Assembly: GCF_003344345.1 (NCBI RefSeq)
Contig: NZ_QPIP01000113.1
Location: 1 to 8,661 of the forward strand
Direction of reading: 5' to 3'
From: Wolbachia endosymbiont of Cylisticus convexus
GTDB lineage: Bacteria; Pseudomonadota; Alphaproteobacteria; Rickettsiales; Anaplasmataceae
Length of the DNA: 8,661 nt
Shown here: positions 1 to 5,300 of the stretch, piece by piece
How the letters are laid out: each line of letters opens with the position of its first letter
Position numbering within the stretch: the first letter of the stretch is position 1
Program-made: the position numbers and the translations under genes
Notes under the pieces: model-generated
Databases searched by the model: none
What the model was told of the DNA's origin: nothing
The model's input: only the letters and a program-made list of their open reading frames with translations

Positions 1-828
1 ACTGGATACATATTTCAGAGAATTTCTTATTTGGTGTACTATACATAGCTGCACTTCTGCACTGGGAAATACACTGTTGATGGCTGCAGGAAAGCTTTTT
101 AGCCCATCTACACATGCAATCAGAATATCTTCTACTCCTCTTTCTTTGAGGTTATTTAGCACTTCCAACCAAAAGTTAGCTCCTTCACTTTCAGCCAAAT
201 AAAAGCCCAGGACTTCTTTTCTGCCATTTTGGTCTATGCCCAATATATTGTACATACATTTACTTACGCAATGTCCATCCTCCTTGACCTTAAAGAACAT
301 CCCATCCATAAATACTATCGGGTATACTGATTGCAGTGGACGACTACGCCATTCATTGATTATAGGCAGTAATTTGTCGGTAATACTTGATATCTCTGCT
401 ACCGATATTTTGTGATCATAAATTTCCTCAACGTGTGACGCTATATCTCTATAGCTCATACCACTGGCAAATGTGCTCAAAATCTTCGTTTCAAGCTCTG
501 GATGTAAGCTTGTTTGCCTTTTTTTGACTATTTGCGGCTCAAAACTTCCTTCTCTATCTCTTGGCGTTAACAGCTCAAATGAACCTGCACTTGTACGTAA
601 AGTCTTTCCATTCCTCCCATTTCTGCGATTATTTTCTTCACTTTCAGCTAATAAATGGTTTTCTATTTCACCTTCTAGACTCGCCTCCAGCAGCTTTTTT
701 ATAAATGGTGTTAATGCTCCCTCCTTTCCTGTCAACGGTCTTCCTTCTCGTATAGACGACAGGATATTTGTTTCCAACTCTTTATAATCTACCAATCCGT
801 TAGTTCTGTTTACTACTTTTTGACTCAT
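1..828 (-). CDS. IS256-family transposase, N-terminal 276 residues (cut by window edge)
   Basis: This is the N-terminal part of an IS256-family (Mutator-like, DDE/RNase H-fold) transposase that cuts and joins the IS ends. It is identical to residues 1-276 of the complete 412-residue copy at 7358-8596. The first two catalytic aspartates are present (MDG at Asp175, VDG at Asp241), as is the C-x2-H pair at Cys262 and His265. The last catalytic glutamate lies beyond the window edge. The ATG at 828 is chosen because GGAGG lies seven bases upstream; an in-frame extension of 12 codons upstream has no comparable site. The truncation is only the window boundary, with no sign of a broken gene. If the window is a circular map, this is the same gene as the right-hand copy. 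Confidence 0.9.
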   Translation of the reverse strand, partial: MSQKVVNRTNGLVDYKELETNILSSIREGRPLTGKEGALTPFIKKLLEASLEGEIENHLLAESEENNRRNGRNGKTLRTSAGSFELLTPRDREGSFEPQIVKKRQTSLHPELETKILSTFASGMSYRDIASHVEEIYDHKISVAEISSITDKLLPIINEWRSRPLQSVYPIVFMDGMFFKVKEDGHCVSKCMYNILGIDQNGRKEVLGFYLAESEGANFWLEVLNNLKERGVEDILIACVDGLKSFPAAINSVFPSAEVQLCIVHQIRNSLKYVSS

Positions 829-849
829 TGTCAAACCTCCATTTTTAAA

Positions 850-877
850 TTGATATAAGTTCAAAAAAGTGTGTCAA
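850..877 (-). promoter_or_regulatory. Candidate transposase promoter in the IS end (left copy)
   Basis: On the minus strand a perfect TTGACA (872-877) is followed after 16 bases by TATCAA (850-855), 22 bases before the ATG at 828. The -35 box lies inside the 19-bp terminal repeat of the IS. This is pattern-based only. An identical copy lies at 8618-8645. Confidence 0.45.
859..877 (+). repeat. IS terminal repeat, left copy (promoter-proximal end)
   Basis: The 19-bp sequence GTTCAAAAAAGTGTGTCAA lies just upstream of the transposase gene. The same 19 bases occur in the same orientation at the downstream end of the complete IS (7330-7348). IS256-family ends are normally inverted, so the direct orientation is unexpected. 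Confidence 0.7.
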
Positions 878-898
878 ACCGAAAAAAAGTAATATTCC

Positions 899-1360
899 CT
901 AAAATAACTCATGTGTAAAATATTTTTCAAATATCCTTTCAACTTCATAATTAACAAGATTTTCTATTATCCTTGAAGCCTCAGGTTCAAGTGGTAGTTT
1001 AACCTCCTGTATCGGTAGTGCTGTTCTTCCTACACGTTTAAAAATACCACGATAGCCTCTTGGCATCGTTGCCATAAATGCGTCATTAGATGCTGTTCTT
1101 ATTTTTGCTTGTTTTATATTTATATCATATAGATACGCTCTAATTAAAACTTTCAAAGCGCTTTTCCTTGCCTTGATAATTCTTAGTCTTTTTCTAATTA
1201 CTTTTAGCCTAATTTGTTTTTCTTCACTGATTTCTCGGATAGCCTGAGATTTTAACCATAATGCCGTTTTGTTCAGCGCTCTTACTGCTGCCAGTTCTAC
1301 TTTAGCTTTATTGGTATCAATATTTTGAATAACCTTATCACTAATTTCAATACTAAACAT
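899..1360 (-). CDS. Phage minor tail protein, lambda gpZ-like
   Basis: This is probably a tail-assembly protein of the lambda gpZ family (minor tail protein Z, a tail completion/connector role). It has a basic helical N-terminal half with an AVRALNKTA-type segment near residue 25, an Arg/Lys-rich stretch at about residues 46-70, and a short C-terminal helix. The ATG at 1360 is preferred over an upstream TTG because GGAG lies six bases before it. The frame overlaps the end of the upstream gpFII-like gene by 8 bp, which suggests translational coupling. The position third after gpE and gpFII matches lambda gene order. At 153 residues it is shorter than lambda gpZ (about 190), and its stop lies only about 20 bp from the IS repeat, so the C-terminus may have been cut by the IS. 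The family assignment is by recognition and gene order. Confidence 0.65.
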   Translation of the reverse strand: MFSIEISDKVIQNIDTNKAKVELAAVRALNKTALWLKSQAIREISEEKQIRLKVIRKRLRIIKARKSALKVLIRAYLYDINIKQAKIRTASNDAFMATMPRGYRGIFKRVGRTALPIQEVKLPLEPEASRIIENLVNYEVERIFEKYFTHELF

Positions 1361-1721
1361 CTTTCTCTCCAAGTACTGTACATTTTATATTCCATACTAT
1401 TCCTGAGTTATCTCGAAGTGGTGGAGAATATACTTTATATTTACGACCATCAATAACAAAAATATCTCCTACCACTGGCCTCAGTACATCAAAAACGCTT
1501 ACCTCAAGAAAAAGCATCTCTCCCACAAATTGTCCTTCACCAATCTCGTATAATTTATCTGGCTGTTGCTTTAGTACTTGTACCATATATGACTTATCCT
1601 TTGACTCATATAAAGCTAGCTTTCCTAAATGGGCAAAACAATCTTTCAATAATCTCTTAATATTCTCTTGCATTTCTCCATTTGATGCATTAAGGTTTAT
1701 AAGTATGCTAAGAAGGGACAT
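1353..1721 (-). CDS. Phage head-tail joining protein, lambda gpFII-like
   Basis: This is a 122-residue protein, close to the 117 residues of lambda gpFII, which sits on the head connector and creates the tail attachment surface. The C-terminal half (about residues 60-118) is beta-rich, with a VGD-x2-VIDGRKYKV segment typical of small head-tail connector proteins, where a bounded beta-barrel is expected. It lies 45 bp after the capsid gene and overlaps the gpZ-like gene, in lambda order. The ATG at 1721 has no convincing Shine-Dalgarno sequence and sits right at the foot of a hairpin (1722-1762). An internal ATG at 1673 has GGAG only two bases away. Translation may therefore depend on coupling to the capsid gene. 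The family call rests mainly on size and position. Confidence 0.6.
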   Translation of the reverse strand: MSLLSILINLNASNGEMQENIKRLLKDCFAHLGKLALYESKDKSYMVQVLKQQPDKLYEIGEGQFVGEMLFLEVSVFDVLRPVVGDIFVIDGRKYKVYSPPLRDNSGIVWNIKCTVLGEKDV

Positions 1722-1762
1722 ACTGGTAGAATAGTTTCATACTTTATAGTTGTTCTACCAGT
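1722..1762 (-). promoter_or_regulatory. Hairpin between capsid and gpFII-like genes
   Basis: A 10-bp perfect inverted repeat (ACTGGTAGAA at 1722-1731, TTCTACCAGT at 1753-1762) with a 21-base loop fills nearly all of the 45-bp gap between the capsid stop and the gpFII-like ATG. In the transcript the 3' arm ends directly before the ATG. There is no U-tract, so it is not a standard intrinsic terminator. Translational control or RNA processing is possible. Confidence 0.6.
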
Positions 1763-1766
1763 GTTG

Positions 1767-2783
1767 TTATGCTGCAACGACTTTGACTAATACCCCAGGT
1801 CTATGGCACATTGGCAGAGGATTTGACTGAGTATGTAAATCGGTCCCTCTATCAAACCTCCTTGGCTCTTGTTTTGCATAGAGTGGCTGTCCAAGAGTAT
1901 TTACTGTCTCATTAAAATCTGCTGGTGCAAAATATGTTGTAAATGTGCTTGCTGTTCCTACTGGAAAACAGTGCCCCGTATCTCTTTCTATAAATCTTCT
2001 CACGGTTCTTTCAGGGTCAGTTGCTTGCCCTCTATATTCCTCAAACGTTATACCACAGAACGTAAATCCTGATCTCATATCGTTCCTTAGCGCTGCTCCT
2101 TCTTGCCATCTTTCATATGCTTCTTTTACTTTAGCATGAGAAGTTAGTGCATCAAAAAACTCAGGGCTTACCAAGGCATGAACTCCCGTCATATATTCAC
2201 CACTTAAGTTGTCTTCAATATGCCTCAATACTTCCAGACACTTACGTTTTACATCTGTTGTTGCTGTTCCCAGTGCAAAATTTACTACTTTTGGCGTGAT
2301 TTCAAATTCATTATACAGATTTAATAATTCTGACCCATCAGCATCAAGAATAATTCCCTTGAGTGCTCCCATTCGCAAATGCTCTAATGTTATTGCGTGT
2401 TTGTTTCTCATTAGCTGCAAATGATCTGTTATTACATCTGCCAGCGCTTTCAGTTCACTCTCTGATCCAAATGCCCTTATTCCTTGTACTTCTTCTGGCA
2501 GCACTACATCATCATGAGGAATATGCGGAATCGTAAACGTTCTTACTTTTCTTTTGCCACGTTTTCCTACTGTTGCTGGTGCTCCGGGTAATTGTGTTGG
2601 CAATAGGCTTAAAACTCCATTATGTTCTTCTATGGTGATATGTCTAAATCTTACTGACCTACTTAGAAATAAATTTAAATTTTCAACCCGTCCATAATTT
2701 ATCGGCAATATATTCATCGCATTTGTTAGTGCCGTCATGCTAAATGCTGTATTTGTAAATGGATTTTGTTTGGTAGAAGTCAT
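1767..2783 (-). CDS. Phage major capsid protein, lambda gpE family
   Basis: This is the main shell protein of the phage head, HK97-fold, lambda gpE family. It has 338 residues against 341 in lambda. Recognisable features are NPFTNTAFSMTALT near the N-terminus (residues 7-20), a basic GKRGKRK loop (73-79), and the C-terminal block with FPVGTASTF (273-281), YFAPADF (284-290) and VNTLGQPLYAKQ (294-305). The first residues, MTSTK, are encoded by the 3' end of group II intron A, which also supplies AGGAGG ten bases before the ATG. Before insertion the gene probably began ATGA joined to AAAATCC, giving MKNPFTN. The reading frame is uninterrupted even though intron A appears unable to splice. The gpFII- and gpZ-like genes follow in the same direction. 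Confidence 0.92.
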   Translation of the reverse strand: MTSTKQNPFTNTAFSMTALTNAMNILPINYGRVENLNLFLSRSVRFRHITIEEHNGVLSLLPTQLPGAPATVGKRGKRKVRTFTIPHIPHDDVVLPEEVQGIRAFGSESELKALADVITDHLQLMRNKHAITLEHLRMGALKGIILDADGSELLNLYNEFEITPKVVNFALGTATTDVKRKCLEVLRHIEDNLSGEYMTGVHALVSPEFFDALTSHAKVKEAYERWQEGAALRNDMRSGFTFCGITFEEYRGQATDPERTVRRFIERDTGHCFPVGTASTFTTYFAPADFNETVNTLGQPLYAKQEPRRFDRGTDLHTQSNPLPMCHRPGVLVKVVAA

Positions 2784-2831
2784 AGTTTTAAATCCTCCTG
2801 ATTAAGTTTTATCGCTATGACTCCCCCACCA
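2774..2831 (-). ncRNA. Domain VI of intron A, containing a start signal
   Basis: The 5' arm (TGGTGGGGGAGTCATAG) pairs with the 3' arm (CTATGACTTCTACCA). The arms share an 8-bp perfect inner stem, AGTCATAG/CTATGACT. A2774, seven bases from the inferred 3' end, is the best branch-point candidate. The loop holds AGGAGG, and the ATG of the capsid gene lies in the 3' arm. The sequence matches domain VI of intron B. Confidence 0.6.
2781..2799 (-). promoter_or_regulatory. Intron-borne RBS and start codon for the capsid gene
   Basis: AGGAGG (2794-2799) lies ten bases before the ATG (2781-2783), all inside intron A domain VI. The ATG runs 16 bases to the inferred splice site, leaving phase 1, the same phase as the native ATGA exon at 4661-4664. 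It decides the start of the capsid frame. Confidence 0.75.
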
Positions 2832-2855
2832 GAACCGTGTTCCCGCACACGGCTC
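2832..2855 (-). ncRNA. Domain V remnant of intron A (9-nt deletion)
   Basis: Domain V is the catalytic hairpin of group II introns. Here the lower stem (GAGCCGTG/CACGGTTC) remains. The nine bases that form the 3' side of the upper stem and the two-base bulge in intron B are gone, leaving 24 instead of 33 nt. The bulge is part of the metal-binding active site, so loss of catalysis is expected. Confidence 0.85.
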
Positions 2856-2880
2856 CACAATGTAGTATTCACAGCATTTC

Positions 2881-4171
2881 CTATTTTATATATAACGAGT
2901 AGCATATTCTTGGTTTTGGTAATGGATTAACTTGTAGATAGTGTGTAAATTGCTTTGAATTCATACTCTTCTTCTGACTACGTCGGTTTATCCATTTATA
3001 CGCTAGCTTGATTACCCGCCAGAAGAATTTATTTATCCAACGGTAATTTCCGCTAACTCCGAAGTAATTATAGTGTCCTGTCAGTTTTGCTTTAAGTACT
3101 GACCACCAGTCTCTAAGGTGAACCTTATTTCGGATCTTTTTCACCCATTGCTTGGTTTCTTTAAGTTTTCTAGATAGACTTTCTTTTGAGGTTTTATGAC
3201 CTATCATTACTCTACCTTTACGACTTCTTGTACCATAATGGGTGAATCCTAGAAAGTTGAAACTTTCCGTTTTTCGTTTCTCCCTTGTTGCCACTCCTTT
3301 TTGCCAAACTTTACTATTCTTGTTTTGTCTTCAGATATTTCCAGTCCAAATTTTCCTAGCCTTTGTTTCAGTGACTCTAAAAGTTCTTTAGCATCTTCTT
3401 CTTTTTCGCAGCAAAACAGGTGATCATCTGCATACCTAACTAGCTCCATATAACCTTTAGATCTTGGCTGGAATTTCTTTTCAAACCACAAATCCAACAC
3501 ATAATGCAAGTATATATTAGCTAGTATAGGACTTATTATTCCACCCTGAGGTGTGCCTAGTTCAGTTGCTTCATAATGTCCTGCTTCGACTACTCCTGCC
3601 TTAAGGAATCTCTTTACCAACCACAATAAGTTTGGGTCTGTTATCCGTTCTCTCAAGCATCTCATTAGCCATTTGTGCTGGACATTATCAAAGAATTTCT
3701 TGATATCAACTTCTACTACATAGTTAGTTGGTCTGTACATAACTGCTTTATTTAGTGCATTTACCGCTTGATGACAGCTTCTACCAGGACGAAAACCATA
3801 TGAGTTATCCAGAAAGTTAGCTTCATAAATATTTTCTAATATCTTCTTCAGCATTATCTGGACTAACTTATCTTCTGTTGATGGTACCCCAAGTCCGCGT
3901 TTTTCTTTGCTTACAGCTTTTGGTATATATACTCTTTTCACTGGTTGCGGTTGATATTGCTTTCTCTTCATACTATCCACCAGAGTGCTAAGCTTCTCTT
4001 CAAGATTTTCTCCATAAGCTTCTACTGTCACCTGGTCTATACCACATGCCTTTTTAGCTCTTTATAACATTCAGCAAGATTCTCTGCGTTTATCAGATGA
4101 ATTAACGATGTAAATTTCAATCGTTTATCTTGCCTGGCTCTTACTGTTATCTGATTTAGTTTTCTTTGCAC
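2881..4171 (-). pseudogene. ltrA: Group II intron reverse transcriptase/maturase, frameshifted (intron A)
   Basis: This is the broken counterpart of the intron B enzyme. Three segments can be read. A GTG-started 5' segment from 4171, with GGAGG ten bases upstream, shifts frame at five A residues (4051-4055). The main segment, 4031 to about 3290, carries reverse transcriptase motifs including PQGG and the YADD catalytic box. A 7-base deletion near 3286, relative to intron B, then moves the maturase X-domain segment (to 2881) into another frame. The main frame reads on out of phase to a stop at 3249. The 5' shift is shared with intron B; the 7-base deletion is private to this copy. A working LtrA-like protein is not expected. 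Confidence 0.9.
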
Positions 4172-4660
4172 GTTATTCCAACCTCCGTTGTATTGGCATA
4201 GCAATCCCTAAACCAGTCACTATATTGCTCCCTTGTATGTGGCTTTCCCACACTCTGAGTACTATCAGTCAGTCCGACTTCCTTTGCATCTTCCGTTAGT
4301 CCTCGCCTTTGTTGACTTGTTCCAACGTACCTTAATAGGAATACAAAGGATCTCTCCCAAGTTTACGTAAACTCCATCTCAACACGTGATACGGCCTCAG
4401 ATCCCGATAGAGTGAGTGATAACTTGCCTTATCGTTACCCTTCTTGCTGTCTTCCACTATATGCAACGTGTCGACCTCTATGACATCGAGAATTTCGGGA
4501 CTCAATACCTTCACTTTCGTTGTACCCTGTGTTGTCCGTTCCACTAGCTTTACTACGCTCGTTACCTTACGCAGCATAGTGGTTTGTTCCAAGCTGCTGG
4601 CTAGGCTTTGCCTGGATTGGATTTTCACCAACTGGACTTTACGCACTTTGCTTGGCGCAC
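4172..4660 (-). ncRNA. Group II intron A 5' ribozyme region (domains I-III)
   Basis: These 489 bases between the intron 5' end and its reverse transcriptase gene hold no credible gene; they should fold as domains I to III. A hairpin at 4449-4475 (GTC and CAC arms, a GA/GAA internal loop, a 10-base loop containing GCATAT) resembles the EBS1 hairpin of domain I. A frame of 110 codons opens at the exon ATG (4664) and runs to 4332, but it is best read as chance within structural RNA. Confidence 0.75.
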
Positions 4661-4677
4661 TCATCTTTTCCCCCCTT
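4661..4677 (-). promoter_or_regulatory. Native RBS and start codon cut off by intron A
   Basis: AAGGGGGG (4670-4677) lies five bases before an ATG (4662-4664), followed by A and then the intron GTGCG. This looks like the original ribosome binding site and start of the capsid gene, five bases after the sigma-factor stop. It is alternatively the start of a lost gene, if the locus was rearranged through the introns. Confidence 0.7.
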
Positions 4678-4681
4678 ATAG

Positions 4682-5194
4682 TTAGAAATCTCGTTTTAGG
4701 TATGTTTTAAGGTGAGAAAACTCTTTGCGTAATTTGTTGATTGTGTCGTAGAGAGTTGATTTTGGTATACCAGTCCTTCTGGAAATTTCACAAATGCTGT
4801 GATCTTCTGCTAATAGTTTACATATTTTTCTTAACTCTCTAGGTAACTTTGCAATTGCTTCATTTACGTCAATGCGTACTGCGGAGCTATATTCAAGACT
4901 TTCATCGCTCTCTTCGTATAAAGCTTCATCAACAAAATTAATGGTACGTTTTTTACATAGTTCTTTTTCTTTTAAATTGAGAGCGCGGCATTTAACGTAC
5001 TGTTTTATAAAATGCCCTTCAAGTTCATTAAGGCCAGGCAAGCAATCAAGTAAAAGATCTTGCTCAACATCTTCAATGTCTTTATAAGCAAAAGCTTTTC
5101 CTCTCTTCAGAAGTTTAGCATAGTGTCGTATGTGTTTAACAACTTTTGGGTTAATACCAGTATAGGAATTTTTAGAATGTTTGGTAGAAGTCAT
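4682..5194 (-). CDS. Sigma-70 family (ECF-like) sigma factor, phage-encoded
   Basis: This 170-residue protein resembles small sigma-70-family factors that direct RNA polymerase to particular promoters. A region 2-like helix lies at about residues 37-58 (YKDIEDVEQDLLLDCL). An acidic linker spans about 88-105. A region 4 helix-turn-helix covers about 112-158, with LPRELRKICKLL followed by ICEISRRTGIPKSTLYDTINKL. The first residues, MTSTK, come from intron B, which also provides AGGAGG ten bases before the ATG; the pre-insertion start was probably MHSKNSY. It lies between the two introns and only 17 bp before the native capsid ATG, so it may be co-transcribed with the head genes and could control late phage expression. 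A non-sigma HTH regulator is possible; promoter targets are unknown. Confidence 0.72.
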   Translation of the reverse strand: MTSTKHSKNSYTGINPKVVKHIRHYAKLLKRGKAFAYKDIEDVEQDLLLDCLPGLNELEGHFIKQYVKCRALNLKEKELCKKRTINFVDEALYEESDESLEYSSAVRIDVNEAIAKLPRELRKICKLLAEDHSICEISRRTGIPKSTLYDTINKLRKEFSHLKTYLKRDF

Positions 5195-5242
5195 AGTTTT
5201 AAATCCTCCTGATTAAGTTTTATCGCTATGACTCCCCCACCA
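5182..5242 (-). ncRNA. Domain VI of intron B, containing a start signal
   Basis: It has the same hairpin as in intron A: TGGT..AGTCATAG pairs with CTATGACT..ACCA. A5185, seven bases from the inferred 3' end, is the candidate branch point. AGGAGG lies in the loop and the ATG in the 3' arm. Confidence 0.65.
5192..5210 (-). promoter_or_regulatory. Intron-borne RBS and start codon for the sigma gene
   Basis: AGGAGG (5205-5210) lies ten bases before the ATG at 5192-5194, inside domain VI of intron B. The ATG reads MTSTK and crosses the inferred splice site in the sigma-factor frame. It is identical to the signal before the capsid gene. Confidence 0.75.
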
Positions 5243-5275
5243 GAACCGTGCTTGCAGCTTTCCCGCACACGGCTC
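5243..5275 (-). ncRNA. Group II intron domain V (intact, intron B)
   Basis: The 33-nt hairpin has a lower stem GAGCCGTG/CACGGTTC, a two-base bulge (AG), and an upper stem TGCGG/CTGCA closing a GAAA-type loop. Size, the AGC near the 5' base and the bulge position fit the conserved catalytic domain V. It pins the strand and 3' end of the intron. Confidence 0.9.
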
Positions 5276-5300
5276 CACAATGTAGTATTCACAGCATTTC

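Larger units (their letters stand above)
1..893. repeat. Left copy of an 893-bp direct terminal redundancy
   Basis: Bases 1-893 reappear at 7769-8661 (constant offset 7768). Reading both copies side by side I found no mismatch. The repeat starts at the first base of the window and its partner ends at the last base, which is unlikely for two unrelated insertions of one IS. It holds the 5' two thirds of the transposase gene, its promoter region and a few bases beyond the terminal repeat. It suggests a circular map, a tandem unit, or a repeat-limited contig. Confidence 0.9.
2768..4660 (-). mobile_element. Group II intron A (degenerate), inserted at the capsid start codon
   Basis: This is a 1.89-kb group II intron, a retro-element with a ribozyme and an internal reverse transcriptase/maturase gene. 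The 5' end is GTGCGCC (G at 4660), matching the GUGYG consensus, and is where similarity to intron B begins. The 3' end is inferred at C2768 (..CTACCAAAC), three bases past the domain VI stem, ending in the usual AY. The 5' exon reads AAGGGGGG-AAAAG-ATGA. The intron is nearly identical to intron B but 16 bp shorter: 9 bases are missing from domain V and 7 from the reverse transcriptase gene. Splicing and retrohoming in cis should be lost. The exact 3' boundary could differ by a few bases, because the two introns share one further base. Confidence 0.88.

Noticed and set aside
473..787. Plus-strand frame of 104 codons inside the transposase gene (also at 8241-8555)
   Set aside because: It is antisense to a well-supported transposase, with low-complexity Ser/Phe/Leu content and no RBS; a shadow frame.
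1869..2424. Three plus-strand frames opposite the major capsid gene
   Set aside because: They are antisense to a clearly homologous capsid gene, Cys/Ser-rich and without start signals.
2820..2860. GC-rich inverted repeat near the capsid start as a transcription terminator
   Set aside because: It is the damaged domain V of intron A. The full version in intron B has the canonical domain V form, and no U-tract follows in the direction of transcription.
4332..4664. 110-codon minus-strand frame (MSAPSKVRKVQ..) as a real gene
   Set aside because: It starts in the exon but lies wholly in group II intron domain I. Differences from the intron B copy are transitions that preserve RNA stems, so structural RNA explains it better than protein.
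4444..5087. Plus-strand frames opposite intron A domain I and the sigma gene
   Set aside because: They overlap structural RNA or a better-supported gene on the other strand and have no recognisable domains.
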